Shown here piece by piece: positions 35,496 through 45,048 of a stretch of DNA of 64,000 nucleotides (positions within the stretch are counted from its first letter, which is position 1; every line of letters begins with the position of its first letter). The DNA is from an uncultured Parabacteroides sp. GTDB lineage: Bacteria > Bacteroidota > Bacteroidia > Bacteroidales > Tannerellaceae. The notes under the pieces are model-generated. The model had not been told where the DNA came from, searched no databases, and saw only the letters and a list, made by a program, of their open reading frames with translations. Where the stretch lies: positions 1-64,000 of the forward strand of contig CAKUZF010000005.1 in assembly GCA_934718155.1 (NCBI GenBank), read 5' to 3'. A program made the translations under genes and the position numbers.

Positions 35496-37946
35496 ATGAA
35501 TAATTACACGATGAAATGGATTGAGCGAATGACATCCTTGCGCACGGGCCTCTTGGCGATGGCCTTGTATGCGATGGGGTTAGCAGGAGCCACTTTCTTG
35601 GAGAAATACCACGGCACCGCTGCCGCAAAGGCGATGATCTACTACTCCCCCCTCTTTTTCTTGTTGCAGGGCGGGATTGTGTTGAATTTCTTGGCCATCT
35701 TTTGGAAGCGACGGAAGAGCTATCGAAGGCGATGGGGGTTCTTGTTGACCCACTTCGCCTTCATTGTTATCTTGGTGGGAGCCTTTGTCTCTCACGTGGC
35801 AGGCGAGGAGGGACTCTTGCATCTGCGCGAGGGCGAGCGAAGCAATCAGTTGGTGGTGCAGACCCGGCAAGGGCGTGTGCGCCACACGCTGCCTTTCGAG
35901 GTAGAGCTGGTGCGCTTCACGCTGACCCGCTATCCGGGGTCTACCAGCCCCTCCTCCTATGAGAGCGAGCTGCTTGTGCATCTCGATGGGCAGACGTTGC
36001 CCGCTCGCGTTTATATGAATCATGTGCTCGACGTGAAAGGTTACCGCTTCTTCCAGGCCTCATACGATCCCGACGAGCAAGGCTCGATCCTTTCTGTCAA
36101 TCGCGACGTGGCGGGGCGCAACATCACCTACACGGGCTATGCGCTGCTCCTGGTCGGATTGCTGGGGGCTCTGTTTGGCCCGAACAGCCATTTCCGTCGG
36201 TTGGCGCATCAATGGAGTCGGTTGCGTCAAACCGCCGTGTGGCTCCTGCTGGGGCTGTTGGGAGGGGGGCTTTCTCCCCTTCATGCCGCGAACGCGCCGA
36301 CGCCTTCGGAGCGGTTGGTCGAGACGGTGTTCCAAAGAGCGGTCGATCCTGAGCATGCGGCGCGCTTCGGACGCTTGCCCATGCAGTCGGAGAGTGGGCG
36401 TATGATGCCGATCAACACCTTCTCGTCGGAGTTGTTGCGCAAGCTGCATAAGGAGGATCATTTCGGTCCGCTCAATGCTGATCAGTGCTTGTTGAGTCTA
36501 CTGGCGATGCCCGACATGTGGGCTCGCATGCCTTTCATTGCCCTTTCTAACAAGAAACTGGCCGACGAGTTCGGCCTGTCAACGCCAGCCTGTGCCTATG
36601 CGGAGGTGTTCGATAGCCAAGGACGCTATAAGTTGCAGACTCGCTTGGAGGAGGCTTACGCCAAGATGCCTGTCGAGCGCAACCAAGTGGATAAAGACCT
36701 GCTCAAACTGGATGAGCAACTCAATATATTCCATCAGTTGATCTACTACCAGCTGATCCGTCTTTTCCCTTTGCCGGGCGATGCGGCTCATAAGTGGTAT
36801 GCTCCGGGCGATGATCTCTCGGCGTTTCACGGCCAAGATTCCCTCTTTGTCGCCCAGATTATGGGATGGTATCTTCAGGAGGTGCAAGAGGGGTTGCGAG
36901 GCGGCGACTGGCAGAAGGCCGACGAAGTGCTACAGATGATCAGCACCTATCAGCAGGCTCGCGAGCAGACTTTGGATATCCGTCCGGAGAAGATGGAGGC
37001 CGAGATACGCTACAACCAGTTGGATCTGTTTCGCCTGTGCAAGAAGGGCTATCTGATCTTTGGCGGCCTGTTGCTGATCATGGCGTTTGCGGAGCTTTTT
37101 CATTCCTCCGCCTCTTTGCGTTATGCGCGCATCGGCCTCTGCGTGGCCATTGCGTGTGTCTTCCTTACGCATGTTTATGGCATGGGAATGCGCTGGTATA
37201 TCGGCGGCTATGCGCCTTGGAGCAACTCCTACGAAACGATGGTCTATGTGGCTTGGGCCACTGTCTGCGCCGGATTCTGCTTCTTGCGCAAGAGCACGCT
37301 GACCTTCGCCTTGGCTACCCTCTTTGGCGGAATCATCCTGTTCGTCTCGGGCTTGAGCTGGATGGATCCGCAGATCGGCACCCTCGTGCCGGTGCTGAAG
37401 TCGCCCTGGCTGATGTTTCATGTGGCAGTCGTTGTGGGTGCCTACGGCTTCTTTGGCATCAGTTGCCTCATCGGACTGACCAACTTGGGGCTGATGGGGT
37501 GTGTGCGTGCCAGCCGTCAGTCGTTGCTCAGTTTGCGCATTCGCGAGCTGAGCTTAGTGAACGAGATGTCGCTCTGGATCGGACTGGCCCTGATGACGAT
37601 CGGCACCTTCTTGGGAGCGATTTGGGCCAATGAGTCGTGGGGGCGTTATTGGGGTTGGGATCCGAAGGAGACCTGGGCCTTGATCACGATGGTGGTTTAT
37701 GCGCTCGTGGCCCATTTGCGAATGGCGGGGCGTTGGCACAGCCTTTGGCTGTACAACCTGCTCTCGGTGGTCGCCTTCTATTCGGTGTTGATGACCTTCT
37801 TCGGCGTGAACTACTTCTTGAGCGGCATGCACTCGTATGGACAGAACGACAATGTCGACCAGCTGTTTCTCTACCTCGATCTCTCCCTTTTTGCCGTAGG
37901 GCTGCTGGCTTACGCCGCATTCCGTAAGCGATCGATGGTGCAGTAA
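35496..37946 (+). CDS. ccsBA: Fused CcsB/CcsA (ResB/ResC) cytochrome c maturation protein
   Basis: The 816-residue membrane protein attaches haem to apocytochrome c at the outer face of the inner membrane (system II). An N-terminal ResB-like part with three helices (20-100) and a periplasmic segment leads into a large periplasmic domain (about 260-510). A C-terminal CcsA-type channel of about eight helices carries the tryptophan-rich haem-handling motif WGRYWGWDPKE near residue 712-722, with nearby His residues. It follows the chorismatase-like gene by 8 bases. No cytochrome genes are adjacent. Confidence 0.93.
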   Translation: MNNYTMKWIERMTSLRTGLLAMALYAMGLAGATFLEKYHGTAAAKAMIYYSPLFFLLQGGIVLNFLAIFWKRRKSYRRRWGFLLTHFAFIVILVGAFVSHVAGEEGLLHLREGERSNQLVVQTRQGRVRHTLPFEVELVRFTLTRYPGSTSPSSYESELLVHLDGQTLPARVYMNHVLDVKGYRFFQASYDPDEQGSILSVNRDVAGRNITYTGYALLLVGLLGALFGPNSHFRRLAHQWSRLRQTAVWLLLGLLGGGLSPLHAANAPTPSERLVETVFQRAVDPEHAARFGRLPMQSESGRMMPINTFSSELLRKLHKEDHFGPLNADQCLLSLLAMPDMWARMPFIALSNKKLADEFGLSTPACAYAEVFDSQGRYKLQTRLEEAYAKMPVERNQVDKDLLKLDEQLNIFHQLIYYQLIRLFPLPGDAAHKWYAPGDDLSAFHGQDSLFVAQIMGWYLQEVQEGLRGGDWQKADEVLQMISTYQQAREQTLDIRPEKMEAEIRYNQLDLFRLCKKGYLIFGGLLLIMAFAELFHSSASLRYARIGLCVAIACVFLTHVYGMGMRWYIGGYAPWSNSYETMVYVAWATVCAGFCFLRKSTLTFALATLFGGIILFVSGLSWMDPQIGTLVPVLKSPWLMFHVAVVVGAYGFFGISCLIGLTNLGLMGCVRASRQSLLSLRIRELSLVNEMSLWIGLALMTIGTFLGAIWANESWGRYWGWDPKETWALITMVVYALVAHLRMAGRWHSLWLYNLLSVVAFYSVLMTFFGVNYFLSGMHSYGQNDNVDQLFLYLDLSLFAVGLLAYAAFRKRSMVQ

Positions 37947-37959
37947 CAGAAAAATCGGT

Positions 37960-37967
37960 ATATTTGC
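37960..37967 (+). promoter_or_regulatory. Bacteroidetes -7 box for the DUF4434 gene
   Basis: TATATTTG matches TAnnTTTG, 46 bases before the ATG at 38014. Confidence 0.6.
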
Positions 37968-38013
37968 GCGTGCATGAAAAAGGTGCGCAAACAATTGTAA
38001 ACAGATAATTGCC

Positions 38014-39093
38014 ATGACAAACAGCAGAAGAAATTTCATTAAGCAAGTTTCGGTGGGCAGCGCAGCGCTGGCCACCGCTTCGCTCTCGGCTTGCGCCTCT
38101 CGCGAGGAGTCGAAGGAGCGTGAGATCATTACCAACCCGTTGATCGTGCCGAAGGCGCAGGGGCTGAAAATCACCGGAACGTTTCTCGACGAGATCTCGC
38201 ACGACATCGTACACCAGAACTGGGGCGAGCAGGAATGGGATCGGGATTTCGCCCACATGAAGGCGATCGGCATCGACACCGTGATCGTGATCCGTTCGGG
38301 CTATCGCAAGTTCCTCACCTATCCATCCCCCTATCTGATGAAGACTTTCGGTTGCTACAAACCTTCGGTCGACCTCATTGATATGTATCTGCGCCTGGCC
38401 GACAAATACGACATGACCTTCTATTTCGGCCTCTACGACTCAGGCCGCTATTGGGACACGGGCGACCTGACCTGGGAGATCGACTCAAACATGTATGTCA
38501 TCGAGGAGGTTTGGAAGCAATACGGACATCATAAGAGCTTCGGCGGCTGGTACCTCTCGCAGGAGATTAGTCGGGCCACGAAGGGAGCCATTAAGGCATT
38601 CGCCAGCTTGGGCAAGCAGTGCAAGGAGGTGTCGGGAGGCCTGCCCACGCTGATCTCGCCTTGGATCGACGGCAAGAAGGCGGTCGACGCGGCCTCGGGC
38701 AGCCTGACGAAGGAGCAAGCCGTGTCGGTGGAGGCGCATGAGCGCGAATGGTCGGAGATTTTCGATGGCATTCACGACTATGTGGACGCCTGTGCGTTTC
38801 AGGATGGCCACATCGACTACGACGAGCTGGACGCGTTCTTCAGCGTAAACAAGAAAATGGCCGACAAGTATGGCATCCAGTGCTGGACCAACGCCGAGTC
38901 GTTCGACCGCGACATGCCGATCCGCTTCATGCCGATCAAGTTCGATAAGTTGCGCCTCAAGCTGGAGGCGGCGGCCCGTCAGCATTACGACAAGGCCATC
39001 ACCTTCGAGTTCTCTCATTTCATGAGCCCGCAGTCGATGTACCTCTCCGCGGGGCACCTCTACAATCGCTACAAGGAGTATTTCGAACTCTAA
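38014..39093 (+). CDS. Exported DUF4434 (TIM-barrel-like) protein
   Basis: The 359-residue protein starts with a twin-arginine signal (NSRRNFIKQ) followed by a lipobox-like LSAC at about residues 27-30, so it is probably a Tat-exported lipoprotein. The rest matches, as I recall it, DUF4434, a glycoside-hydrolase-like TIM barrel, with segments such as ISHDIVHQNWGEQEW, FYFGLYDSGRYW and GGWYLSQEIS. Glu in the QEIS segment is a candidate catalytic acid by analogy only. It sits 12 bases before a sugar porter gene, suggesting a sugar-release-and-uptake pair. Confidence 0.82.
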   Translation: MTNSRRNFIKQVSVGSAALATASLSACASREESKEREIITNPLIVPKAQGLKITGTFLDEISHDIVHQNWGEQEWDRDFAHMKAIGIDTVIVIRSGYRKFLTYPSPYLMKTFGCYKPSVDLIDMYLRLADKYDMTFYFGLYDSGRYWDTGDLTWEIDSNMYVIEEVWKQYGHHKSFGGWYLSQEISRATKGAIKAFASLGKQCKEVSGGLPTLISPWIDGKKAVDAASGSLTKEQAVSVEAHEREWSEIFDGIHDYVDACAFQDGHIDYDELDAFFSVNKKMADKYGIQCWTNAESFDRDMPIRFMPIKFDKLRLKLEAAARQHYDKAITFEFSHFMSPQSMYLSAGHLYNRYKEYFEL

Positions 39094-39105
39094 TCCGCCT
39101 CGTGT

Positions 39106-40491
39106 ATGCAAACAACGAATCAGAAGGATAGGGTTCATCTGCCCTATCTGCTCTTCCTCTCGTTAGTGGCGGGGATGGGCGGCTTCCTGTTCGGCTACGA
39201 CACGGCAGTCGTATCGGGCACGAATGCGCAGGTGGCGAGCCTTTTCGGCTTAGACGAGATGCTGTTGGGCTGGTATGTGGGTTGTGCCTTGGTGGGCTCG
39301 ATCGGGGGAGTGGCCGTCGCGGGCCTGCTGAGCGACCGCTACGGGCGTAAGCGAACGATGCAGTTGGCGGCATTGATCTTTTTCCTCTCGGCGATAGGCT
39401 GTGCGGCCAGTGGCGACTTTCAGACGCTGATACTCTCGCGCATCTGCGTGGGAGTGGGCATCGGTGTCATCTCCATCGTGTCGCCCCTCTATATCTCCGA
39501 GATCGCTGTCGATCGGTATCGCGGCAGTCTGGTCTCGCTCTATCAGCTGGGCGTGACGGTGGGCATCGTCGGGGCCTATCTGGTGAATCACCTTTTGCTC
39601 GGCCTCACCGAGCGATATGGCGTTGAGAGTTGGCGGGCCATGCTGGGAGCCTGCGCATTGCCTGCGCTGTTCTTCTTCGTGGTGCTGCTCTGCATCCCCG
39701 AGAGTCCGCGTTGGCTGCTGTTGGGGCAGCGGGTGGCCGATGCCGATCGCGTATTGCGGCGCATCTGGACGCAGGCCGACGAGGCCGAGAGTCAGCGGCA
39801 AGCCATCGTGCAGCATCTGGCCGACACGCGGCGCATGGAGCAGGGCAAGTGGGAGTATTTGCTCCGTCCCTCAGTGCTGAAGCTGGTGGCTATGGGCAGT
39901 GCGATCGCCATCTTGGGGCAGTTTATGGGCGTGAACGCCGTGCTCTATTACGGGCCGAGCATCTTCGAGCAGAGCGGCCTTTCGGGCGGCGACTCGCTTT
40001 TCTATCAAGTGCTGGTCGGTCTGGTCAATATGCTGACCACCGTGTTGGCCCTCTTCATCATCGATCGGGTAGGGCGAAAGCAGCTGGTCTATTGGGGCGT
40101 TTCGGGCATGATCGTAGGTCTGCTCTCGATTGCCTACTATTTCCACTACGGGCAGGCGCAGGGCGTCTCCAGCCTCTTCCTGTTGGCCGGCTTCTTGTTC
40201 TACGTCTTCTGTTGCGCGATCTCAATCTGCGCGGTGGTGTTCGTGCTCCTCTCCGAGCTGTTTCCGCTGCGTGTCAGGGGATTGGCGATGTCTATCGCTG
40301 GGTTTGCGCTGTGGATCGGCACCTATCTGATCGGTCAGCTCACGCCCTGGATGCTGAAGCACCTCACGCCCGAGGGGACCTTCCTGCTGTTCGCGGCCAT
40401 GTGTTTGCCCTATCTATGGATCATGTGGCGATGGATACCCGAGACTACGGGACGCTCGTTGGAGGAGATCGAAAAGGAGAATCTCGAGTGA
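39106..40491 (+). CDS. MFS sugar porter (XylE/GLUT-like)
   Basis: The 461-residue inner-membrane carrier has 12 hydrophobic helices and the sugar-porter signatures: GGFLFGYDTAVVSG in helix 1, the DRYGRKR loop, RGSLVSLYQL, PESPRWLL between helices 6 and 7, DRVGRKQ and PETTGRSLEEIE at the C-terminus. It probably symports a monosaccharide with protons; the specific sugar is unknown. Operon with the DUF4434 protein gene. Confidence 0.93.
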   Translation: MQTTNQKDRVHLPYLLFLSLVAGMGGFLFGYDTAVVSGTNAQVASLFGLDEMLLGWYVGCALVGSIGGVAVAGLLSDRYGRKRTMQLAALIFFLSAIGCAASGDFQTLILSRICVGVGIGVISIVSPLYISEIAVDRYRGSLVSLYQLGVTVGIVGAYLVNHLLLGLTERYGVESWRAMLGACALPALFFFVVLLCIPESPRWLLLGQRVADADRVLRRIWTQADEAESQRQAIVQHLADTRRMEQGKWEYLLRPSVLKLVAMGSAIAILGQFMGVNAVLYYGPSIFEQSGLSGGDSLFYQVLVGLVNMLTTVLALFIIDRVGRKQLVYWGVSGMIVGLLSIAYYFHYGQAQGVSSLFLLAGFLFYVFCCAISICAVVFVLLSELFPLRVRGLAMSIAGFALWIGTYLIGQLTPWMLKHLTPEGTFLLFAAMCLPYLWIMWRWIPETTGRSLEEIEKENLE

Positions 40492-40521
40492 GTCGGTTGC
40501 CGCATTCTCCTCTTTTCTCCT

Positions 40522-40529
40522 TATCTTTG
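40522..40529 (+). promoter_or_regulatory. Bacteroidetes promoter for the nitroreductase-DUF2520-kdsC-maf cluster
   Basis: TATCTTTG matches TAnnTTTG, with a TTG at 40497-40499 at 22-base spacing as a possible -33 element. The nitroreductase ATG lies 53 bases downstream. Confidence 0.65.
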
Positions 40530-40581
40530 CGCCTGTAATAAAAATAATACACGTAAATAATCATATTTAAGGAGATAAAGC

Positions 40582-41145
40582 ATGAACTCATTTCAATCGT
40601 TGATTACGAACCGTAGAAGCACCCGTAAGTTTACGGAGGAGTTGTTGAAACCGGAGCAGGTAGAGGCCATTTTGCGTGCCGCCTTGATGGCCCCTACTTC
40701 AAAGAACAAACGCCCTTGGCAGTTTGTGGTTGTCGAGGATAAGGCGATGCTGGCTAAGCTGGCGGAGTGTAAACCCGCGGGAGCGGCTTTCTTGGCCGAT
40801 TGCGCCTTGGCGATCGTAGTGCTGGGAAGCGTGATGGAGAGCGACGCTTGGATCGAGGATTGCTCCATCGCCTCGATTTATATGCAGCTGCAGGCCGAGG
40901 ATCTGGGCTTGGGAAGCTGCTGGTGCCAGGTGCGCGGACGCGACCACGACGATGCCGGCGATGCGGCCACCTATGTGCGTGCCCTTTTCGACATCCCCTA
41001 TCAGCTGGAGGTGCTTTCCATCATAGGCTTTGGCCATAAGTCTGTGACCCGCAAACCCTTCGACGAGGCCAACTTGGCTTGGGAGAAGGTGCACATCGGT
41101 CGGTACACTGCGCCCAAGGCAGAGCAGGAAGGAGCGGCGCAATGA
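40582..41145 (+). CDS. Nitroreductase family protein
   Basis: The 187-residue FMN-dependent protein starts with the family pattern FQSLITNRRSTRKFT, has the MAPTSKNKRPWQF motif and a GLGSCWCQV segment near residue 110. Members reduce nitro compounds, quinones or other flavin substrates with NAD(P)H. The substrate is unknown. It is first in a chain of translationally overlapping genes; its stop overlaps the next start (ATGA at 41142-41145). Confidence 0.9.
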   Translation: MNSFQSLITNRRSTRKFTEELLKPEQVEAILRAALMAPTSKNKRPWQFVVVEDKAMLAKLAECKPAGAAFLADCALAIVVLGSVMESDAWIEDCSIASIYMQLQAEDLGLGSCWCQVRGRDHDDAGDAATYVRALFDIPYQLEVLSIIGFGHKSVTRKPFDEANLAWEKVHIGRYTAPKAEQEGAAQ

Positions 41146-41909
41146 AGATCGTCTGGATTGGCGCGGGAAATTTAGCCACCCGCGTCGCCTTTGCGATGAG
41201 CGAGGCCGGGCTGACGATCGTGCAGGTCTATAGCCACACGCTGCCTCATGCCGAGGCCTTGGCCGGATTGTTGGGCTGCGAGGCGACCAACAACCTCGCC
41301 GAGGTGCGCACCGATGCCGACATCTACCTCTTCGCACTGAAGGATACCGCCCTGCGCGAGGCCATCGCCCGGGTGCGTCCGAACAGGGGCATCTGGGTGC
41401 ATACGGCGGGCAGCATGCCGATGGATCTCTTCGAGGGCTATGCCGAGCATTATGGCGTGCTCTACCCGATGCAGACCTTCAGCAAGGCGCGCCCGGTGGA
41501 TGTCTCGAAGGTGCCCATCTTTGTAGAGGGCAGCGACGCCGAGACCACTGAGCGGTTGATGCAGCTGGCTCGCCACCTGTCGGACTCCGTGCAGCCGCTC
41601 TCCTCTGAGAAACGCAAGAAGCTGCATCTGTCGGCGGTCTTCGCCAACAACTTCGTCAACCACCTCTACGCCTTGGCGAGCGACCTGCTGACTGAGCAGG
41701 ATATCGATCCCGCCCTCTTGCTCCCCCTGATCGACGAGACGGCGGCCAAGGTGCACGATATGACCCCCCGCCAGGCGCAGACCGGCCCTGCCGTGCGCTA
41801 CGACGAGAACGTGATTCAGAAACAGTTGGCGCAGCTCGATGCCGATCCTGCCAAGCGGCAGATCTACGCCTTGCTGAGCCAAAGCATACATAAACATAGC
41901 TTATCATGA
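41142..41909 (+). CDS. Rossmann-like/DUF2520 NADP-binding protein
   Basis: The 255-residue protein begins [19 protein letters not shown], a Rossmann nucleotide-binding motif, and continues with the two-domain layout of DUF2520 proteins related to ketopantoate or pyrroline-carboxylate reductases ([24 protein letters not shown]). An oxidoreductase role is inferred; the substrate is unknown. Start and stop both overlap neighbours by four bases (ATGA), tying it to the nitroreductase and kdsC. Confidence 0.85.
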   Translation: MKIVWIGAGNLATRVAFAMSEAGLTIVQVYSHTLPHAEALAGLLGCEATNNLAEVRTDADIYLFALKDTALREAIARVRPNRGIWVHTAGSMPMDLFEGYAEHYGVLYPMQTFSKARPVDVSKVPIFVEGSDAETTERLMQLARHLSDSVQPLSSEKRKKLHLSAVFANNFVNHLYALASDLLTEQDIDPALLLPLIDETAAKVHDMTPRQAQTGPAVRYDENVIQKQLAQLDADPAKRQIYALLSQSIHKHSLS

Positions 41910-42427
41910 GCAGTATCAATTACGACTTAACCCAAATACGCGCCTTCGTGTTCGATGTGGATGGCGTGCTCTCGTGCGACGTGGTTACGTTGCACCCCAA
42001 TGGCGATCCGATGCGCACCGTCAACATCAAGGATGGCTACGCCCTGCAGCTGGCCGTGAAGAAGGGCTACGAGGTGGCGATCATCACCGGCGGCTACACC
42101 GAGGCCGTGAAGCTGCGCTTCGCCCGTTTGGGTGTCCAGCATATCTACATGAAGAGCGCCGTGAAGATCAACGACTTCGACGATTTCATGGCCAAGACAG
42201 GCTTGAAGCCCGAGCAGGTGCTCTATGCGGGCGACGACATCCCCGACTACGAGGTCATGCAGCGCGTCGGCCTGCCTGTGGCTCCCGCCGATGCCGCTCC
42301 CGAGATCAAGGAGATCGCTCGCTACATCTCTTCCCGCCGAGGGGGCGAGGGCGTCGCGCGCGACGTGATCGAGCAGACGCTGCGTGCGCAGGGCCATTGG
42401 TTCGGCAAAGAGGCGTTTGGCTGGTGA
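41906..42427 (+). CDS. kdsC: KdsC-like HAD phosphatase (3-deoxy-D-manno-octulosonate 8-phosphate phosphatase)
   Basis: The 173-residue HAD-superfamily protein lacks a cap domain, as KdsC does. It has the catalytic pair Asp17 and Asp19 in DVDGV, the ITGGYT motif II region, a Lys in MKSAVK and the [10 protein letters not shown] motif. KdsC makes Kdo for lipid A core assembly. Start overlaps the DUF2520 stop (ATGA). Confidence 0.92.
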   Translation: MSSINYDLTQIRAFVFDVDGVLSCDVVTLHPNGDPMRTVNIKDGYALQLAVKKGYEVAIITGGYTEAVKLRFARLGVQHIYMKSAVKINDFDDFMAKTGLKPEQVLYAGDDIPDYEVMQRVGLPVAPADAAPEIKEIARYISSRRGGEGVARDVIEQTLRAQGHWFGKEAFGW

Positions 42428-42443
42428 AAACGGGTAAAAACAG

Positions 42444-43049
42444 ATGAATTTCAAAAAAATGAATAGCAATCCGATGGAATTGAATTATAAAGTGATTTTG
42501 GCCTCCAACTCGCCCCGCCGAAAGGAGCTGCTGGCAGGCTTAGACGTGCCTTTCGAGGTGCGCACGATCAAGGGGATCGACGAGTCTTACCCCTCGACAC
42601 TCAGCTCGACGGAGATTCCGCTGCACATCGCGCAAACGAAGGCCGAGGCCTATCTGCCCACCTTGGCCGACGACGAGCTGCTGATCACGGCCGACACCAT
42701 TGTTTGGACATTCGACGGCGTCCTGGGCAAACCCAAAGACCGCGATGAGGCCTTCGCGATGCTCCGCGCGCTATCCGACCATGTGCATCAGGTGATAACC
42801 GGAGTAGTGATCACCACCAAGCAGCGCCAAGTGGCCTTCTCGACCGTCTCGGAGGTCTGCTTCGCCCGGCTGACCGACGAGGAGATCGCCTACTACCTCG
42901 ACCGCTACAAGCCCTACGACAAGGCGGGCGGCTATGGCATCCAGGAGTGGATCGGCTACGTAGGCGTGCAGTCCATCCATGGCAGCTTCTATAATGTGAT
43001 GGGCCTGCCTGTGCAGCGGCTCTATCAAGAGCTGAAGCGTTTCGAGTAA
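42444..43049 (+). CDS. maf: Maf-like nucleotide pyrophosphatase
   Basis: The 201-residue protein has the Maf signature ILASNSPRRKELL, the ITADTIVW motif and the YDKAGGYGIQ catalytic loop. Maf enzymes hydrolyse dTTP, UTP or modified nucleotides to monophosphates; this one fits the YhdE-like dTTP/UTP group by the AGGYGIQ loop. Start could be ATG 42444, 42462 or 42474; the conserved domain begins shortly after the last. It closes the nitroreductase-DUF2520-kdsC-maf cluster. Confidence 0.93.
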   Translation: MNFKKMNSNPMELNYKVILASNSPRRKELLAGLDVPFEVRTIKGIDESYPSTLSSTEIPLHIAQTKAEAYLPTLADDELLITADTIVWTFDGVLGKPKDRDEAFAMLRALSDHVHQVITGVVITTKQRQVAFSTVSEVCFARLTDEEIAYYLDRYKPYDKAGGYGIQEWIGYVGVQSIHGSFYNVMGLPVQRLYQELKRFE

Positions 43050-43084
43050 CCCCTTCGCCACGGAAAAAACCTTGGCCGAAACGT

Positions 43085-43115
43085 TTTGTCCGAATCATAA
43101 AACTCCGTATCTTTA
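43085..43115 (+). promoter_or_regulatory. Promoter before the thioredoxin-like gene
   Basis: TTTG at 43085-43088, 19-base spacing, then TATCTTTA at 43108-43115 (one mismatch from TAnnTTTG). The spacing is right for the Bacteroidetes primary sigma factor. The ATG lies at 43164. Confidence 0.6.
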
Positions 43116-43163
43116 GCCACCTCAAAACGGATGTTAAATTAAAAAAATAGCGTGTTTTTAAGT

Positions 43164-43667
43164 ATGAGAAGACTGATCTCCATGGCCTTGATGCTGACGT
43201 TTGTCGCAGCGATGGCCTTTGCGCAGGGAGCTGCGAAGAAAGTGTATGACGAGAGTATCGACCCGATGGCGCAGATCGACAAAGGGTTGGCGAAGGCCAA
43301 GGCCGAGAAGAAATTCGTTGTCTGCCAGCTGGGTGGCAACTGGTGCCCCTGGTGTTTGCGATTCGCCGACTTTGTCGAGACCAACGCCGAGGTGAACAAG
43401 CTGGTGGGCGACAACTTCGTCTATCTGCACGTCAACTACAACCCCCGCAAGTCGAGCGGACCCGAGTCGGTCGAGAAGGCCGCTCAGCTGATGAAGCGGC
43501 TGGGCAACCCGCAGCGTTTCGGCTTCCCCGTCTTCGTGGTGCTCGACGAGAAGGGCAACGTGTTGCACATCCAAGACTCCAGCTTCCTCGAGAAAGACAA
43601 GGGCTACGACGAGGCTAAGACCCTCCGCTTCTTCAAGAATTGGACACCGAAGGCCGTAAGGCAGTAG
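43164..43667 (+). CDS. Exported thioredoxin-like protein with a CPWC motif
   Basis: The 167-residue protein has a signal peptide ending at AFAQ (residue 21) and a thioredoxin-fold domain with GGNWCPWCLRF near residue 60, then the cis-proline stretch RFGFPVFVVLDEKGNV. The CPWC pair suggests a thiol oxidoreductase or holdase in the periplasm; DUF953/thioredoxin_7-type families look similar. ATG 43164 is preferred to the upstream GTG at 43152. It is followed 47 bases later by a porin gene. Confidence 0.85.
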   Translation: MRRLISMALMLTFVAAMAFAQGAAKKVYDESIDPMAQIDKGLAKAKAEKKFVVCQLGGNWCPWCLRFADFVETNAEVNKLVGDNFVYLHVNYNPRKSSGPESVEKAAQLMKRLGNPQRFGFPVFVVLDEKGNVLHIQDSSFLEKDKGYDEAKTLRFFKNWTPKAVRQ

Positions 43668-43714
43668 GCCTCATCATTTTCTCCTCCTGAAAATCTAAAT
43701 ACCTGATACGCATT

Positions 43715-44893
43715 ATGCTGAAACGATACTTCTATTCGATTCTATTCGCTGGGCTCTTCCCGACGCTCGTCGCCGCCCAGGAGCCCGGCCCGCACGAGAA
43801 GGCGGGCGAGCAGCAGACCTTGGTCGAGAGGCTGACGCATGGGAAAACGAGCGTTGAGAACGCCGAGATGAACTTCCAGATATTCACCACGGCCAACGCC
43901 GAGTTTCACGACCGGGAGTTCGAGGGAGCCAACTTCAAGCTGAACCGCGTCAGGATGGAGATCAAGGGCGACGTGGGCAAATACCTCACCTATTATTATC
44001 GCCAGTCGTTCAACAAATACATGGACCCCTTCTCGCTCGACAACCTCTCGTCGTCGCTCGAACTGGCCTGCGTCAACCTCAACCTCTCCGATCGGTTCTC
44101 GATCACGGCCGGGAAGCACTTCCTCGTCTTGGGAGGCTACGAATACTACGTCAACGCCATCAAGGTGCGCGAGTTCAGCGAGTTCAACGAGATGATCAGC
44201 TGCTACCAGGCGGGCCTGACGGCCAACTGGCAGATCACCCCCACCCAGGAGCTGTGTGTGCAGGTGATGAACAACCGCTCGGGCAGCGACGACGAGATCT
44301 ATCAGACGGGCCTCCCCGTGGGCGTAGAGTCGGCCAAGGTGCCCTTCTTCTATTCCGCCAACTGGAACAGCTTCTACGCCGACCGGGCCATCCAGCTGCG
44401 CTACGCCGCCTCGCTGGCCCAGGTGGCCCAGGGCTACAGCGCCTTCTACCTCACCTGCGGAAACATCTACGAGCGAGGCCCCTGGATCGCCTACCTCGAC
44501 CTGATGTACACCAAGCAGCAGCTCGACCAGCACGGCATCATCAGCCATCTGCCCGCCGAGCCCTCCATGGCCCCCCACACGGAGTATTTCACGGCCATCG
44601 GCAACGTAGACTACCGCTTCCATCCCCGATGGAACGGCTATGTGAAAGGGGCCTACGAGACGGCGAGGGTCTATAAGGGCTCCGAGCGTTTCGAGAAGGG
44701 GCGTTACCGCCGCTCCTGGAACGTGCAGGCCTGCCTCGAGTTTTTCCCCTTCCCGAAGATCGACCTCTTCGTGTTCGGCCTCTATTCCTTCCGGGGCGTC
44801 TCGCTCAGCGATCGGGCCGTGGCGATGGGCGCCACCGCCTACGACCGCCATCGCGTCTCGCTCGGCCTGGTCTATTCCATCCCCGTGTTCTGA
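43715..44893 (+). CDS. Phosphate-selective porin O/P family protein
   Basis: The 392-residue protein has a signal peptide ending at VAAQ (residue 22) and a beta-barrel domain with alternating hydrophobic strands, an FKLNRVRMEIKGDVGKYLTYYYRQ segment typical of the OprO/OprP family, and a terminal Phe. Family members form channels for anions such as phosphate or polyphosphate; here the substrate is unproven. It may share a transcript with the thioredoxin-like gene upstream. The sequence after its stop enters a gene-poor, repeat-rich island. Confidence 0.85.
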   Translation: MLKRYFYSILFAGLFPTLVAAQEPGPHEKAGEQQTLVERLTHGKTSVENAEMNFQIFTTANAEFHDREFEGANFKLNRVRMEIKGDVGKYLTYYYRQSFNKYMDPFSLDNLSSSLELACVNLNLSDRFSITAGKHFLVLGGYEYYVNAIKVREFSEFNEMISCYQAGLTANWQITPTQELCVQVMNNRSGSDDEIYQTGLPVGVESAKVPFFYSANWNSFYADRAIQLRYAASLAQVAQGYSAFYLTCGNIYERGPWIAYLDLMYTKQQLDQHGIISHLPAEPSMAPHTEYFTAIGNVDYRFHPRWNGYVKGAYETARVYKGSERFEKGRYRRSWNVQACLEFFPFPKIDLFVFGLYSFRGVSLSDRAVAMGATAYDRHRVSLGLVYSIPVF

Positions 44894-44923
44894 GGCGGGA
44901 GGGGGAAACGAATGAACTGAAAA

Positions 44924-44991
44924 TTTCCTCCAAGTTGGGGGAAAACTGAAGCACCTCATTCCGTTCAATTCTTACCTCAAGTTGGAGGAAA
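44924..44991. repeat. Spaced inverted repeat at the left edge of the gene-poor island
   Basis: TTTCCTCCAA (44924-44933) is repeated in inverse orientation as TTGGAGGAAA (44982-44991). The left copy is also part of a local imperfect palindrome. It could be a terminator for the porin gene or the end of an old mobile segment; no transposase lies nearby. Confidence 0.45.
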
Positions 44992-45048
44992 GGATCAAGA
45001 CATTGCGGAGATGCTTTTTCAAATGCCAATTTACGTTTTTGCTTCTGC

